A stretch of 64,000 nucleotides of DNA from Thalassobacter stenotrophicus (GCF_001458315.1 NZ_CYRX01000033.1:248001-312000); one strand, 5' to 3'. Positions 8,808-19,958 are shown, numbered from the stretch's first letter. The notes: generated from the letters alone by a model not told the origin. Made by a program: numbers and translations.

Positions 8808-9448
8808 TTGGCAAACTTACGGGTCGGGTGGACTACAAAGGCACGGATCACGTCCTGCTGGATGTGTCGGGCGTTGGATATACCGTTCATTGCTCGGATC
8901 GGACGCTGGCGAACCTGCCAGCGAAGGGCGAGGCCGCTGCACTCTATACTGAGCTGTTGGTCCGCGAAGATCTGCTGCAATTGTTCGGCTTTACGACTGT
9001 GTATGAGCGAGAGTGGCACCGGCTGTTGATCTCGGTCCAAGGGATTGGGGCCAAGGCGTCGATGGCGATACTGGGCACGCTTGGGGCCGATGGTGTGGCC
9101 CGCGCGATTGCCTTGGGTGACGCAGGCGCGATCAAGGCTGCGCCTGGCGTGGGCCCCAAGATTGCTGCGCGCGTTGTGAATGAGCTTAAGGATAAGGCCC
9201 CCGGCCTGATGGCGACCGGGGCGGATACGCTAGTTGAGGCGGTGGGCGATGTCCCCGCGGCGGCGTCTGTGGCTAAGCCGCAAGCCGCACCGTCCGCCCC
9301 CGGTGGTCAGGCCGAGGCATTGTCCGCGCTGACCAACCTTGGCTATGCGCCCGTTGATGCCGCCCGCGCCGTGGCGGAAGCCGCCGATGCAGGCGACACC
9401 GGCGCAATCATCAAGGCCGCGCTGCAACTGCTCGCGCCGAAGGGCTAA
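8804..9448 (+). CDS. ruvA: Holliday-junction branch-migration protein RuvA
   Basis: A 214-residue protein that binds the four-way junction and loads RuvB. Domain I (OB fold) starts [11 protein letters not shown]. The central helix-hairpin-helix part contains [10 protein letters not shown] and [13 protein letters not shown]. An Ala/Pro-rich flexible linker (about residues 148-167) leads to the C-terminal three-helix domain that contacts RuvB. The start overlaps ruvC; ruvB follows after three bases. Confidence 0.97.
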   Translation: MIGKLTGRVDYKGTDHVLLDVSGVGYTVHCSDRTLANLPAKGEAAALYTELLVREDLLQLFGFTTVYEREWHRLLISVQGIGAKASMAILGTLGADGVARAIALGDAGAIKAAPGVGPKIAARVVNELKDKAPGLMATGADTLVEAVGDVPAAASVAKPQAAPSAPGGQAEALSALTNLGYAPVDAARAVAEAADAGDTGAIIKAALQLLAPKG

Positions 9449-9451
9449 GCC

Positions 9452-10468
9452 ATGACTGACCCGCTTTTGGATCCAAACCCCGCCCCCGAGGACAACGACC
9501 GCGCCTTGCGTCCGCAAGCGCTTGAGGAATTCATCGGTCAGGCCGAGGCACGCAGCAATCTGCGTATTTTCATCGAAAGCGCGCGGCGGCGTGGTGAGGC
9601 GATGGACCATGTGCTGTTCCACGGCCCTCCCGGCTTGGGCAAGACGACGCTGGCGCAGATTATGGCCCGTGAGCTGGGGGTGAACTTTCGCATGACCTCT
9701 GGCCCGGTACTGGCCAAGGCGGGCGATCTGGCCGCCATCCTGACCAACCTTGAGGCGCGCGATGTGCTGTTCATCGACGAAATTCATCGTCTGAACCCGG
9801 TGGTCGAAGAAGTGCTGTACCCCGCGATGGAGGATCATGCGCTGGACCTTGTGATCGGGGAAGGGCCGTCGGCCCGAACCGTGCGCATCGATCTGCAACC
9901 TTTCACGCTTGTCGGCGCGACGACGCGGCTTGGCTTGCTGCAAACCCCGCTGCGGGACCGGTTCGGAATCCCGACGCGGTTGCAGTTCTATACCGAGGAT
10001 GAATTGCATCAGATCGTTCTGCGCGGGGCACGCCTTTTGGGCTGCCCTGCTGATGATGCTGGTGCGCGCGAAATCGCAAAACGCGCTCGCGGCACCCCGC
10101 GCGTTGCGGGCCGATTGCTGCGCCGGGTCGTGGATTTTGCGGTTGTTGAGGGAGATGGCCGCGTTACCCAAGCGCTTGCGGACAACGCGTTGACCCGCTT
10201 GGGCGTGGACAACGTGGGGCTGGACGGGGCGGACCGTCGGTACCTAACCCTGATTGCAGAGCATTACATGGGCGGTCCTGTGGGCGTGGAGACAATCGCC
10301 GCTGCCCTGTCAGAAAGCCGCGACGCCCTAGAAGAGGTGGTTGAGCCATATTTGCTGCAACAAGGCATGTTGCAGCGCACCCCGCGCGGCCGGATGCTTG
10401 GCCCCCGTGCCTGGACCCATCTGGGCCTGACACCACCACGCCCCGAACCCCAAGGGGACTTGTTCTAG
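9452..10468 (+). CDS. ruvB: Holliday-junction branch-migration helicase RuvB
   Basis: A 338-residue AAA+ motor. Walker A GPPGLGKT is at residues 58-65, Walker B LFIDEIH at 106-112, and sensor 1 is GATTRLG. The C-terminal winged-helix DNA-binding domain ends in the usual RTPRGR...A motif. It pumps DNA through the RuvA-bound junction. It is the third gene of ruvCAB, which in this lineage lies directly upstream of the tol-pal cluster. Confidence 0.97.
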   Translation: MTDPLLDPNPAPEDNDRALRPQALEEFIGQAEARSNLRIFIESARRRGEAMDHVLFHGPPGLGKTTLAQIMARELGVNFRMTSGPVLAKAGDLAAILTNLEARDVLFIDEIHRLNPVVEEVLYPAMEDHALDLVIGEGPSARTVRIDLQPFTLVGATTRLGLLQTPLRDRFGIPTRLQFYTEDELHQIVLRGARLLGCPADDAGAREIAKRARGTPRVAGRLLRRVVDFAVVEGDGRVTQALADNALTRLGVDNVGLDGADRRYLTLIAEHYMGGPVGVETIAAALSESRDALEEVVEPYLLQQGMLQRTPRGRMLGPRAWTHLGLTPPRPEPQGDLF

Positions 10469-10545
10469 GGGCGAAAAATCTTCATGTAGACCCCTCGAAC
10501 GGGAGGACGCAGAGGCGTCTTTCCCCCTATGCTCAAGGGGCCGAG

Positions 10546-11175
10546 ATGACACCAGACGAGACAACCGCCTATTTCACCCGTGCCGATGGCAGCTATTTGT
10601 TTGCCCGCTGGGGCCGGCCCATTGTGCCGATCACATTCGGCGTTTTGGATGAAACGATCGCAGTCCTAAAGGGCGCGATTGAGGCTCTGTGCGTTCTGAC
10701 CGGCCACAAAATGGCCGAGACCGACCCAGAGCTGGGCGCCAATCTGATGGTGTTCTTTATCCAAAGCTGGGACGAACTGACCGAGACCCCCAATATGGAC
10801 CGGCTGTTACCGGACCTAGAGCCGCTGGTCGCGCGGCTTAAGGCAGCTGACGCAAACCAATACCGCGCCTTTCGGTTTGACGAGGACGGGGGCATCAAGG
10901 CCTGTTTTTCGTTCATCTGCATGGATGATGCGTTGCGCGATGTGCCCGCCGAAACGCTCGCGCTTAACCAAATGGTGCAGGCCATGGTGTTGTGGTCCGA
11001 CACGGCGTTTCTGGGGGCCTCGCCTATTGGGTTGGTCGACGGTACGGCGGTTCTGCGGCCTGATGTGTCCAGCTTGTTGCGCGCGGCCTATGACCCGGTG
11101 ATGCCAGTGATGGCGCAGGATCCGTCCCACGCGCTGCGCCTTAGTGCGCGGATGGCGGCGGAGAAAGTCCAGTGA
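10546..11175 (+). CDS. Conserved protein of unknown function between ruvB and ybgC
   Basis: A soluble 209-residue acidic protein with no signal peptide, no membrane segment and no motif that I recognise. A short histidine/cysteine-poor alpha/beta pattern and several Trp/Phe-rich stretches (FFIQSWDEL, ACFSFICMDDAL) are visible. Its stop codon overlaps the GTG start of ybgC, so it is co-translated with the tol-pal genes. The position is suggestive of a link to the envelope or to recombination, but that is inference. Confidence 0.7.
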   Translation: MTPDETTAYFTRADGSYLFARWGRPIVPITFGVLDETIAVLKGAIEALCVLTGHKMAETDPELGANLMVFFIQSWDELTETPNMDRLLPDLEPLVARLKAADANQYRAFRFDEDGGIKACFSFICMDDALRDVPAETLALNQMVQAMVLWSDTAFLGASPIGLVDGTAVLRPDVSSLLRAAYDPVMPVMAQDPSHALRLSARMAAEKVQ

Positions 11176-11576
11176 GCCTGCCGGGCCCGCATCGCTGGCC
11201 CATTCGTGTCTATTACGAGGACACCGATCTGGCCGGGATCGTGTACTACGCCAACTATCTCAAGTTCATCGAGCGCGCCCGGTCCGAGATGGTGCGCGCA
11301 GCGGGTATCGACCAAACTGCGATGAAGGCTGCGGGCCAAGTGTTCGCGGTCGCTCGGCTTGAGGCCGACTACCGCGCCCCGGCCAAATTCGATGATGAGT
11401 TGATCGTTGAAACATCTGTCACAAAGACGACCCCGGCGCGGCTCACCTTGCAGCAGGTCGTAACCCGCAAAAGCACCCTGATTTTCGAGGCAAAAGTCGT
11501 GCTTGTCTGTCTGGGCCCGGACGGACGTCCCACCCGCCTGCCGCCCCAGATCACAAAACTGGCAACCGCTCGCTGA
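11172..11576 (+). CDS. ybgC: Tol-Pal-associated acyl-CoA thioesterase YbgC
   Basis: A 134-residue hotdog-fold thioesterase. The 4-hydroxybenzoyl-CoA thioesterase motif YYEDTDLAGIVYYANYLKF is present, with the catalytic Asp of EDTD. YbgC hydrolyses short- or medium-chain acyl thioesters and is the first gene of tol-pal operons in Proteobacteria. The start is a GTG at 11172, overlapping the TGA of the preceding gene. A 93-base gap before tolQ may hold an extra promoter. Confidence 0.93.
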   Translation: MSLPGPHRWPIRVYYEDTDLAGIVYYANYLKFIERARSEMVRAAGIDQTAMKAAGQVFAVARLEADYRAPAKFDDELIVETSVTKTTPARLTLQQVVTRKSTLIFEAKVVLVCLGPDGRPTRLPPQITKLATAR

Positions 11577-11669
11577 TTTGTGCCAAAACCTTGGCCTTTG
11601 CGCTGAAATTCTGTTACCTAATTTCTATATAAGCCGATAACGGCATCACTAGACAGGACCGAGCAGTCC

Positions 11670-12368
11670 ATGGAAACCGAAGTTCTCGCAGCCGCGCAGG
11701 AGATTGATTTCTCTATGTGGGCGCTGTTTCTCCGCGCCACGTTTATCGTGAAGGTCGTCATGATCATGCTGATCGTGGCCTCCGTCTGGGTTTGGGCGGT
11801 TTATATTCAAAAGCTTATGCAGTTCCGCCAAGCGCGGGCTGAGACCTCCGTCTTTGATGAGGCGTTTTGGTCCGGCGAGCCGCTGGATGAGTTGTATGCC
11901 AAGATCAACGGCGCACCAAAAACCGCGAATGAGCGGATTTTCGTCTCGGCCATGACCGAGTGGGAACGCAGTCACCGCAACGATGGCGGATTGATCGCAG
12001 GCGCGCAGGCGCGGATTGACCGGGCCATGGACGTGGCCATCGCCAAGGAACGCGGCGCGCTGACCTCGGGGTTGACGTTCCTTGCGACAACCGGATCCAC
12101 GGGGCCGTTCATCGGCCTGTTCGGTACGGTCTGGGGCATCAAACACGCATTTGAAGAAATCGCCATTCAGCAAAACACCAACCTTGCTGTTGTGGCACCG
12201 GGCATCGCTGAGGCGTTGTTGGCCACGGGGCTGGGCCTATTGGCCGCGATCCCCGCGGTGGTGTTCTTTAACCAGCTTACCCGCGATGCGGACAAGATCA
12301 CGGGCGAGTATGAGGCTTTTGCCGATGAGTTCGCCACGATCCTGTCGCGCCAGTTGGACGCGGCCTAG
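11670..12368 (+). CDS. tolQ: Tol-Pal system protein TolQ
   Basis: A 232-residue inner-membrane protein of the TolQ/ExbB family with three membrane segments (about residues 16-38, 135-160 and 172-195). The family region GSTGPFIGLFGTVWGI marks the second segment. With TolR it forms the proton-driven motor that energises TolA and helps constrict the outer membrane at division. tolR follows after three bases. Confidence 0.96.
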   Translation: METEVLAAAQEIDFSMWALFLRATFIVKVVMIMLIVASVWVWAVYIQKLMQFRQARAETSVFDEAFWSGEPLDELYAKINGAPKTANERIFVSAMTEWERSHRNDGGLIAGAQARIDRAMDVAIAKERGALTSGLTFLATTGSTGPFIGLFGTVWGIKHAFEEIAIQQNTNLAVVAPGIAEALLATGLGLLAAIPAVVFFNQLTRDADKITGEYEAFADEFATILSRQLDAA

Positions 12369-12371
12369 GTC

Positions 12372-12848
12372 ATGGGCGGCGGGGTCATGCAATCGGGTGG
12401 CGGCGGGCGGCGCGGACGGCGTCGGCGCGGCGGTGGCAGTCAGCCGATGTCCGAAATCAACGTCACACCCTTTGTGGATGTGATGTTGGTGCTGCTGATC
12501 ATCTTTATGGTCGCGGCACCTTTGTTGACCGCTGGTGTGCCCATCGAATTGCCCGAAACGGCGGCAGGGCCGCTGCCGGATGAACAAGAAGAACCGCTGG
12601 CCGTGACAATCGCCGCTGACGGCACCGTATTGATCCAATCCACTGAAGTGGCACGCGAAGAACTGGTCACCCGGTTACAGGCCATTGCCGCAGAGCGCAC
12701 CACCGACAAAGTGTTTCTGCGCGCCGACGGCATCGTGCCATATGCGCAGGTGATGGAGGTCATGGGCGCGCTCAACGCGGGCGGTTTCCGCAATTTGGGG
12801 CTGGTGACGGACGCGGGCGGGCCAACGCTCGACGCGGACGGACAGTGA
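12372..12848 (+). CDS. tolR: Tol-Pal system protein TolR
   Basis: A 158-residue protein of the TolR/ExbD family. An Arg/Gly-rich cytoplasmic N-terminus is followed by MSEINVTPFVDVMLVLLIIF, whose Asp in FVDVML is the proton-coupling residue of the single membrane helix. The periplasmic domain makes up the rest. The N-terminal tail (residues 1-26) is longer and richer in Arg/Gly than in E. coli TolR. It is tightly packed between tolQ and tolA. Confidence 0.95.
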   Translation: MGGGVMQSGGGGRRGRRRRGGGSQPMSEINVTPFVDVMLVLLIIFMVAAPLLTAGVPIELPETAAGPLPDEQEEPLAVTIAADGTVLIQSTEVAREELVTRLQAIAAERTTDKVFLRADGIVPYAQVMEVMGALNAGGFRNLGLVTDAGGPTLDADGQ

Positions 12849-12854
12849 TCGCCC

Positions 12855-13988
12855 ATGCAGATGCGCGAGGGCCTCATTGTCTCCGGGACGGTCCATGGGT
12901 TGATTTTCCTTTGGGCGCTGTTGGGAGCGTGGTTGCAACCGACCCCGCCGGAAGAGCCGTTTGCCGTGACCGAAGTGAGCGTGATGACTAACGCGGAGTT
13001 TGACGCCTTGGTGTCCGACGCCCCTGCGGCCGAGGTGCCGATGCCCTCCGCCCCGATTGCGCCCCCGCCTGAGACATCTGACATCGCGACACCACAGGTT
13101 GAAACCACCCCCCGGCCCGAGGCTCCGACGCCGCAACCTGCGCCCGAGGCACCTTCTCCGCCTCAGGTCGCGATCCTGACACCGCCGCCGCGCACCGAAG
13201 TGCAGCCAGAGGCGCCCCAAGCGCCCGAGCCACCCGTACCTCCGCCGTCGGATCCGGATGCGCCGATTTCTGATGCGCCGCCAACGCCGCGGGCGGCCCC
13301 GCGTGTGGCACCCACACCTGCGCCACCCTCGCTGGCGGAAACCGCCCCTGTGGTTGAAGCTGCCCCCACACCATCAGAGGCCGCCGATGCCCCCGCGGAG
13401 GAGGCCGCGCCAGACCCCGTCGCCCCACCAGAGGCCACCACACGGATTGTCACCGAAGCGGATATTCCATCGCGCGCACCGGAGGTTTCCTTGCGCCCGC
13501 AGCGCAAACCAAGCCGACCCGTCGCTGTGGCCGAGGCCCCAGTTGTGGAGGAGCCCGTGGTTGAGCCGACCCCTGATCCCGCGCCAGAGTCTGAGGCCGA
13601 CACGTCCTCTGGGATCGCGGGCGCGATTTCTGAGTTGCAACAAACGGTGGCTGCCGCACCATCTGGCCCGCCGCTTAGCAGTGGCGAACGGGATGGTTTC
13701 CGCGTCGCTGTGCAGTCATGCTGGAACGTCGACCCCGGCGCTGTTTGGGCGCAAACGGCTGTGACGATTGCCTTTGCCCTCAACCCCGATGGCACGCCTG
13801 TTGCAAGTTCTTTGCGCATGGCTGGGTTCCAGGGTGGCTCGGAAGCGACCGCCCGACAGGCCTATGAGGCAGGTCGCCGCGCAATCCTACGCTGTGGCGC
13901 GCGGGGGTTTGACCTGCCCCAAGAGAAATATGACCATTGGCAAGAGGTCGAGATGACCTTTGACCCTTCATCGATGAGGATCCGTTAA
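12855..13988 (+). CDS. tolA: TolA-like energy-transducing protein
   Basis: A 377-residue protein with one N-terminal membrane anchor (about residues 8-28) and a long Pro/Ala/Glu-rich region (about 50-250) that would span the periplasm. A compact C-terminal domain (about 280-377) carries the conserved [10 protein letters not shown] segment. This is the TolA plan, with a proline-rich linker in place of the Ala/Lys helix of E. coli. Two cysteines, in SCWN and LRCGARG, could form the domain's disulfide. It lies in tol gene order between tolR and tolB. Confidence 0.9.
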   Translation: MQMREGLIVSGTVHGLIFLWALLGAWLQPTPPEEPFAVTEVSVMTNAEFDALVSDAPAAEVPMPSAPIAPPPETSDIATPQVETTPRPEAPTPQPAPEAPSPPQVAILTPPPRTEVQPEAPQAPEPPVPPPSDPDAPISDAPPTPRAAPRVAPTPAPPSLAETAPVVEAAPTPSEAADAPAEEAAPDPVAPPEATTRIVTEADIPSRAPEVSLRPQRKPSRPVAVAEAPVVEEPVVEPTPDPAPESEADTSSGIAGAISELQQTVAAAPSGPPLSSGERDGFRVAVQSCWNVDPGAVWAQTAVTIAFALNPDGTPVASSLRMAGFQGGSEATARQAYEAGRRAILRCGARGFDLPQEKYDHWQEVEMTFDPSSMRIR

Positions 13989-13989
13989 T

Positions 13990-15312
13990 ATGCTGTCCCT
14001 TCTGAGCCGTATCCTTCTAGCGCTGGCGATTTTGACTGGCCCCGCCGTGGCGCAAAGCCCCGGGCCGCTGCGGATCACCATTACCGAAGGCGTGATTGAG
14101 CCGATCCCTGTCGCGATCCCGGATTTTGTGCCGCAAAACCGGGCGTCGAACGATATGGCCCAAGATATCAGCCGAGTTATTGCGGCCAACCTGACGAACA
14201 CGGGCCTATTTCGGGAAATCCCGGCTTCGGCGCATATTTCTCGGGTGACCAGTTTTGACAGCACGGTCCCCTATAGCGACTGGAAAGCGATCAATGCACA
14301 GGCGCTGATCACGGGGGCTGTGACCGTTCAGGGTAATCGTTTGACCGTACAGTTCCGCTTGTTTGATGTGTTTTCAGATGCCCCCCTTGGGGATGGGTTG
14401 CAGTTCGTGGGCACCACAGACGGGTGGCGGCGGATGGCGCACAAAGTCTCGGATGCGGTCTATGCCCGGATCACCGGTGAGGCGGGCTATTTCGATAGCC
14501 GCGTTGTTTTCGTGTCCGAGACCGGGCCAAAGAATGACCGCCGCAAGCGTCTTGGAATTATGGATTACGACGGGGCGAATGTTTCGTTTCTGACCAGCTC
14601 AGACACTATCGTTCTGGCCCCCCGCTTTTCGCCTGACGGCGAGCAGATCCTTTACACCAGCTATGAGACCGGCTTTCCGCAGGTCTATGTGATGGATGTA
14701 GCCACCCTGCGCCGTCGTGTGATCGGTGACCAAGGCGGCGACATGAGCTTTGCGCCCCGCTTTTCACCTGATGGTCGGACGGTGGTCTACAGCCTTTCGG
14801 CGCGTGGGAACTCGGATATCTATACGCTTGATCTGCGCTCGGGGCAGTCGCGGCGGCTGACCTCTGGCCCGTCGATTGAGACGGCGCCTAGCTTCTCTCC
14901 CGATGGTCGTCAGATCGTGTTTGAGAGCGACCGCTCTGGCAGCCCGCAAATCTATATCATGTCCGCCACTGGCGGCAGCGCGCAGCGGGTCAGCCAAGGT
15001 CGTGGGCGCTATGGCACGCCCGTGTGGTCCCCGCGCGGTGACTTGATCGCCTTTACCAAGCAAAATGCTGGCCGGTTCCATATTGGAGTGATGCGAACCA
15101 ATGGGACTGAGGAACGGCTTCTCACGGGGGCGTTCCTTGACGAAGGCCCCACGTGGTCGCCCAATGGGCGCGTCATCATGTTCACCCGCGAAAGCAGTGG
15201 CGCGCAGGGGGCGCCTGCTTTGTACTCCGTCGATATTTCGGGGCGTAACCTGCAACGCGTCCCGACCCCCAATGCTGCAAGCGACCCCGCATGGGGTCCG
15301 CTTTTGCCCTAA
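13990..15312 (+). CDS. tolB: Tol-Pal system beta-propeller protein TolB
   Basis: A 440-residue periplasmic protein: a signal peptide (residues 1-21, ending AVAQ), an N-terminal alpha/beta domain and a six-bladed beta-propeller. The blades show repeated FSPDG motifs (residues about 214, 258, 302). TolB binds Pal and TolA and controls Pal release at the septum. It begins one base after the tolA stop codon. Confidence 0.97.
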   Translation: MLSLLSRILLALAILTGPAVAQSPGPLRITITEGVIEPIPVAIPDFVPQNRASNDMAQDISRVIAANLTNTGLFREIPASAHISRVTSFDSTVPYSDWKAINAQALITGAVTVQGNRLTVQFRLFDVFSDAPLGDGLQFVGTTDGWRRMAHKVSDAVYARITGEAGYFDSRVVFVSETGPKNDRRKRLGIMDYDGANVSFLTSSDTIVLAPRFSPDGEQILYTSYETGFPQVYVMDVATLRRRVIGDQGGDMSFAPRFSPDGRTVVYSLSARGNSDIYTLDLRSGQSRRLTSGPSIETAPSFSPDGRQIVFESDRSGSPQIYIMSATGGSAQRVSQGRGRYGTPVWSPRGDLIAFTKQNAGRFHIGVMRTNGTEERLLTGAFLDEGPTWSPNGRVIMFTRESSGAQGAPALYSVDISGRNLQRVPTPNAASDPAWGPLLP

Positions 15313-15377
15313 GCCATGTTATACTCATCACTGCGGGGACGAGCTGCCCGCATGTGCCCACAAGAAGGACGTTTGAA

Positions 15378-15908
15378 ATGACCCTCCGCACTCCCATTAT
15401 GTTGCTGGCCGCCCTCGCGCTGTCGGCGTGTACCAGCAATCCGTTCCTTGGTGACGGCGGCGGCTTTGGCGGCTCCGGCAGCGATGGCGCGCTGGGCAGC
15501 AATGGCCAAATTGTGCCCGGCTCGGTGGATGATCCGACCTCGCCTGCGTATTTTCAACAAGCTATCGGTGACCGTGTGCTGTTTGCCGTGGATCAAAGCG
15601 CCATTGATGAGGCTGCCCGCGCCACGCTGACCGGCCAAGCTGATTTCTTGGCCCGCAACCCGGAATACACTGCCCTGATCGAAGGCCACGCCGATGAACA
15701 GGGAACGCGGGAATACAACCTTGCGCTGGGCGCGCGCCGGGCTGCATCGGTACGTGATTATCTGGTGAGCCAAGGCATCGCGGATGCCCGCCTGCGCACC
15801 GTTACTTATGGTAAGGAACGCCCGATTGAGCTGTGCTCAACCGAAGCCTGCTATAGCCAAAACCGCCGGTCGGTCACGGTCTTGGGTGCCGCCGGTCTGG
15901 GGAGCTAA
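15378..15908 (+). CDS. pal: Peptidoglycan-associated lipoprotein Pal
   Basis: A 176-residue outer-membrane lipoprotein. The lipobox LSAC puts the acylated Cys at residue 18. A Gly/Ser-rich linker leads to the OmpA-like domain, with the peptidoglycan-binding core EGHADEQGTREYNLALG. The ATG at 15378 is chosen because it gives a normal lipoprotein signal and has AAGGACG just upstream; an earlier in-frame ATG inside the tolB end would bury the signal peptide. Confidence 0.96.
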   Translation: MTLRTPIMLLAALALSACTSNPFLGDGGGFGGSGSDGALGSNGQIVPGSVDDPTSPAYFQQAIGDRVLFAVDQSAIDEAARATLTGQADFLARNPEYTALIEGHADEQGTREYNLALGARRAASVRDYLVSQGIADARLRTVTYGKERPIELCSTEACYSQNRRSVTVLGAAGLGS

Positions 15909-15911
15909 CTT

Positions 15912-16769
15912 ATGAAACTGCCTGCACTTTTACTGTGGTCGCCAGTGGCCTTTGTTCTCGCCTTTGCCGCGCCGCTGTCTGCGCAGCAAACGCAGGAGCA
16001 GACCCTGGCGGATATCCGGCAGGAACTGACGGTTCTGTTCGTAGAAGTGCAGCGGTTGCGCACACAGCTTTCGACCACAAGTGCGCCGGGGGCGGTTGTC
16101 TCTGGCGACACGGTTCTTGAGCGGCTCGATGCGATTGAACAGGAAATGCGCCGCCTGACGGCCATTACCGAAAACCTTGAGCTGCGCGTGCAGCGGGTGG
16201 TTGCAGATGGCACAAACAAGGTCGGTGATCTTGAGTTCCGCCTGTGTGAGCTGGAAGCGGCCTGCGATATCGGCTCACTCGGTGAAACGCCGAAACTGGG
16301 TGGTGATCTGACAGATGCGGTGGCGACAGGCCCCGCGATCAATCCGGCACCTGCACCTGGCCCCGAGGTTGATGGTGAGCAATTTGCCGTGGGTGAGCAA
16401 GGCGATTTCGCCCGTGCGCGTGATGCATTTGAGGCGGGGGACTATGCTTCCGCCGCGGACCAGCTACAGGCGTTTTCTCAGACGTATCCCGGTGGCCCGC
16501 TGACGTTGGATGCGTTCTTGTTGCGCGGCGACGCGCTGAGCCAAATGGGAGAGTGGCAGCCCGCCGCCCGCGCCTATTTGGACAGTTTTAACCTAGAGCC
16601 TAACGGCCCCGAAGCGCCTGGTGCTTTGCTGAAACTTGGTCGCGCGTTGGATATGATCGGCCAACCGGGTGAGGCGTGCTTGATGTTGGCCGAGGTCGGT
16701 ATCCGCTTTCCGGGGGCGGCCGAGGTGGCTGAGGCTGAGGCCGCACTGGCGACGCTTGGCTGCTCGTGA
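15912..16769 (+). CDS. cpoB: Cell division coordinator CpoB / YbgF
   Basis: A 285-residue periplasmic protein with a signal peptide (about residues 1-24, cleaved after LSAQ) and an N-terminal coiled coil (about 30-105) that would trimerise. A Pro-rich linker and three C-terminal TPR repeats (about 150-285) follow. In E. coli CpoB links Tol-Pal constriction to PBP1B. It is the last canonical gene of tol-pal; its TGA overlaps the GTG of tilS. Confidence 0.92.
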   Translation: MKLPALLLWSPVAFVLAFAAPLSAQQTQEQTLADIRQELTVLFVEVQRLRTQLSTTSAPGAVVSGDTVLERLDAIEQEMRRLTAITENLELRVQRVVADGTNKVGDLEFRLCELEAACDIGSLGETPKLGGDLTDAVATGPAINPAPAPGPEVDGEQFAVGEQGDFARARDAFEAGDYASAADQLQAFSQTYPGGPLTLDAFLLRGDALSQMGEWQPAARAYLDSFNLEPNGPEAPGALLKLGRALDMIGQPGEACLMLAEVGIRFPGAAEVAEAEAALATLGCS

Positions 16770-17968
16770 CGCTAGAGGCCCGCGCCGCTGAGGCGATCAG
16801 AACGCTTTGCCCCGAGGATGCGGTCGCCGTGGCGTGTTCCGGCGGGGGGGATTCGATTGCAACGCTGCATTTGGCCGTGCGTGCCTTGGGGGCCGCGCGC
16901 GTCACAGCGTTAAGTGTTAACCATAATTTGCGCCCCGAAGCGGCTGATGAAATTACGCTGGTCGCTCGGCATTGCGCGGCTCTCGGGGTCGAACATCAGG
17001 TGTTGGAGTGGCATTGGTCGGGTGTTGGCAATGTCCAAGCCGCTGCGCGTGGGGGGCGCCACAGCGTCCTGCTGGCGGCCACCTCGGGCACGATCCTGAT
17101 GGGGCACACTGCGGATGATCAGGCCGAAACGGTGCTGCTGCGGCTTGCGCGCGGCTCTGGCGTGGATGGCTTGGCGGGGATTAGGCCTGTGTCTGGCCGC
17201 GTGATCCGACCGCTGCTTGGTGAAACTCGGGCGGATTTGCGCGATTGGTTGCGTGCTGAGGGCTTGGATTGGGTGGATGATCCATCGAATGAGGACCCCC
17301 GGTTTGATCGCATTCGCGCGCGCAAAATGGCAGATGCGCTGGCGGACTTGGGCCTTAGCCGGGCGCGGCTTTTGCAAACTGCCGAACTGATGCAAGATGA
17401 GGCTGACGTTTTGGCCTATGCGGCGCTCAACTGGGCCAAGACCCACGTGCGGGCCGAGGCGGGCGACCTGTTGATCGATGCATCGGCTGTGCGCGCGGCC
17501 CCCTCCGCGCTGGTCTCACGCATTTTGGCGGCTGCGGTGCAATGGATGTCAGCGAGCCCCTATAAACCCCGCAGGCAGGCCACGCAAAACTGGTTGGATC
17601 AGGCCACGTCGCAGGGCAGCGCACCGTTGGGGGGCGTTGCGATGACCGTCCAAGGCGAAACGTTGCGGTTAAGCCGAGAGCTGCACGCGGCAAATAGGTG
17701 TGAGAAGTCATCTTTGAGCGGATTGTGGGACCACCGCTGGCAAATCATCGGTCCCGCCGAGGCAGGCGCGCTGCGGATTGTGGCCTTGGGGGATTATCTG
17801 CGCGATTGCCCAGCGTGGCGCACAACCGGATTGCCACGCCGATCCCTCGTGTCCACGCCTGCAATTTTCGTCGATGACGCCCTCGTGGCGGCGCCTTTGG
17901 CAGGACTGACAGGCGATTGGGACGCTTTTATCCCCATCTCATTCATCACATTCCTCGAATCCCGTTGA
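16766..17968 (+). CDS. tilS: tRNA(Ile)-lysidine synthase
   Basis: A 400-residue N-type ATP pyrophosphatase that converts C34 of the tRNA-Ile CAU anticodon to lysidine, changing its specificity to AUA. The PP-loop SGGGDS is at residues 25-30 and the second family motif, GHTADDQAETVLLRLARGSG, at about 112-131. The start is a GTG overlapping the cpoB stop. tilS and ftsH follow tol-pal in many Alphaproteobacteria. Confidence 0.94.
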   Translation: MTLEARAAEAIRTLCPEDAVAVACSGGGDSIATLHLAVRALGAARVTALSVNHNLRPEAADEITLVARHCAALGVEHQVLEWHWSGVGNVQAAARGGRHSVLLAATSGTILMGHTADDQAETVLLRLARGSGVDGLAGIRPVSGRVIRPLLGETRADLRDWLRAEGLDWVDDPSNEDPRFDRIRARKMADALADLGLSRARLLQTAELMQDEADVLAYAALNWAKTHVRAEAGDLLIDASAVRAAPSALVSRILAAAVQWMSASPYKPRRQATQNWLDQATSQGSAPLGGVAMTVQGETLRLSRELHAANRCEKSSLSGLWDHRWQIIGPAEAGALRIVALGDYLRDCPAWRTTGLPRRSLVSTPAIFVDDALVAAPLAGLTGDWDAFIPISFITFLESR

Positions 17969-18044
17969 AGTTCGCCCCATCACGTTTATCTTTAGGGCAA
18001 CTGGTGTGATCCTCCCGTCGCGCCACACTTGAAGGAGTATCCCC

Positions 18045-19958
18045 TTGGGTAACGCGAGAAATATCGCCTTTTGGGTCGTTCTGTTCGTCCTGATCCTGTC
18101 TTTGTTCAACCTGTTCTCGGGTGGTCAGTCGTCGTCCAATGCCCGCGCAGCAGCCTATTCGGACTTTATCGCGCAGGTCGAAGGCGGCGGAGTGAACTCC
18201 GTGACGTTGGACGGCGAGCGTATTTTGTTCCGCGGCGCGGATGGCCAACAGCAAGTGACCATCAAGCCCGCTGATGTGGACGTGACCCAAACGCTTTTGG
18301 ATAACGAAGTCATCATCCGCGCAGAGCCGCAGGAACAGTCCGGATTTATGTCCGCGATCTCCCTCTGGTTGCCGTTCCTCGTGCTGATCGGCATCTGGAT
18401 TTTCTTCATGAACCGGATGCAGGGCGGCGGCAAAGGTGGGGCAATGGGCTTTGGTAAGTCCAAGGCCAAACTGCTCACCGAAAAACAGGGACGTGTGACG
18501 TTTGACGATGTGGCGGGCATTGATGAGGCCAAAGATGATCTCGAAGAGATCGTTGAATTCCTCAGAAATCCTCAGAAATTCAGCCGCTTGGGTGGTAAGA
18601 TCCCGAAGGGTGCGCTGCTTGTGGGCCCTCCCGGTACGGGTAAGACGCTACTCGCACGGGCCGTGGCCGGTGAGGCGGGTGTGCCGTTCTTCACCATCTC
18701 GGGTTCCGACTTTGTTGAGATGTTTGTGGGTGTGGGTGCCTCCCGTGTGCGCGACATGTTTGAGCAGGCGAAGAAGAACGCGCCTTGCATCGTGTTCATC
18801 GATGAGATTGACGCCGTGGGCCGGTCCCGTGGCGCAGGCTACGGCGGTGGCAACGATGAGCGGGAGCAAACGCTGAACCAGCTTCTGGTTGAGATGGACG
18901 GTTTTGAGGCCAACGAAGGCATCATTATCGTGGCCGCGACCAACCGCCCCGACGTTCTGGACCCCGCGCTGTTGCGGCCGGGTCGGTTTGACCGTCAGGT
19001 GCAAGTGCCCAATCCCGACATCAAAGGCCGTGAGAAAATTCTTGGTGTCCACGCGCGCAAAGTGCCGCTTGGCCCCGACGTTGACCTGCGCATCATTGCA
19101 CGCGGCACGCCCGGGTTTTCGGGTGCTGATCTGGCCAACCTCGTGAACGAATCAGCTCTGATGGCCGCACGTGTTGGTCGTCGCTTTGTAACAATGGAGG
19201 ATTTCGAATCCGCCAAGGACAAAGTGATGATGGGTGCAGAGCGGCGCTCGATGGTCATGACCGAGGATGAAAAGGCGCTGACCGCGTACCACGAAGCGGG
19301 CCACGCGGTGGTTGGCCTTTATGTGCCCGATCACGACCCGATCCACAAAGCGACGATCATCCCGCGCGGTCGTGCGCTGGGTCTGGTGCTGTCATTGCCT
19401 GAGCGTGATCAGCTGTCGGTGAGCAAGCAAAAGTATACCTCCAAGATTGCGATGGCGATGGGGGGTAAGGTTGCAGAAGAACTGAAGTTCGGCCCCGAGA
19501 ATGTGACCTCGGGTGCGACCTCGGACATTCAGCAATCGTCCAAAATTGCCCGCGCGATGGTCACCCAGTTCGGTTTTGCCGAAGAGTTGGGCCATGTGGA
19601 TTATGCGAATGAGCAGCAGTCCTATCTGGGTAACTACGGCGGTGGCACGAACCACAGCCAAGCGACCCAACAGATCATCGACAAGAAGGTCAAAGAGATC
19701 ATCGACACCGGCTATGAGACCGCCAAGCGCATCCTCACGGAAAAGCGGGATGAGTGGGAAAACCTCGCTCAGGGCTTGCTGGAGTATGAAACGCTGACGG
19801 GGCCTGAGATCAAAAAGGTCATGCGCGGCGAGCCTCTGAACCGGGGCGACGATGATGAGGATCATAACACGGGCGGGACCAGCGTTACGGCGATCCCCAA
19901 GACAAAGCCTAAGTCCAAGCCTTCGGGCGGCGACATGGAGCCTGAGCCCTCGGCCTAA
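18045..19958 (+). CDS. ftsH: ATP-dependent zinc metalloprotease FtsH
   Basis: A 637-residue membrane-anchored AAA+ protease that degrades misassembled membrane proteins and regulators such as RpoH. There are two membrane segments (about residues 8-25 and 105-122) flanking a periplasmic domain. Walker A GPPGTGKT is at 194-201, Walker B FIDEID at 251-256 and the zinc site HEAGH at 416-420. The start is a TTG at 18045, supported by AAGGAG seven bases upstream and by the family N-terminus. An acidic, low-complexity C-terminal tail follows. A terminator closes the run. Confidence 0.97.
   Translation: MGNARNIAFWVVLFVLILSLFNLFSGGQSSSNARAAAYSDFIAQVEGGGVNSVTLDGERILFRGADGQQQVTIKPADVDVTQTLLDNEVIIRAEPQEQSGFMSAISLWLPFLVLIGIWIFFMNRMQGGGKGGAMGFGKSKAKLLTEKQGRVTFDDVAGIDEAKDDLEEIVEFLRNPQKFSRLGGKIPKGALLVGPPGTGKTLLARAVAGEAGVPFFTISGSDFVEMFVGVGASRVRDMFEQAKKNAPCIVFIDEIDAVGRSRGAGYGGGNDEREQTLNQLLVEMDGFEANEGIIIVAATNRPDVLDPALLRPGRFDRQVQVPNPDIKGREKILGVHARKVPLGPDVDLRIIARGTPGFSGADLANLVNESALMAARVGRRFVTMEDFESAKDKVMMGAERRSMVMTEDEKALTAYHEAGHAVVGLYVPDHDPIHKATIIPRGRALGLVLSLPERDQLSVSKQKYTSKIAMAMGGKVAEELKFGPENVTSGATSDIQQSSKIARAMVTQFGFAEELGHVDYANEQQSYLGNYGGGTNHSQATQQIIDKKVKEIIDTGYETAKRILTEKRDEWENLAQGLLEYETLTGPEIKKVMRGEPLNRGDDDEDHNTGGTSVTAIPKTKPKSKPSGGDMEPEPSA

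Noticed and set aside
9230-10171. A 313-codon minus-strand frame opposite ruvA/ruvB
   Set aside because: Shadow frame in a conserved operon; no domain recognised.
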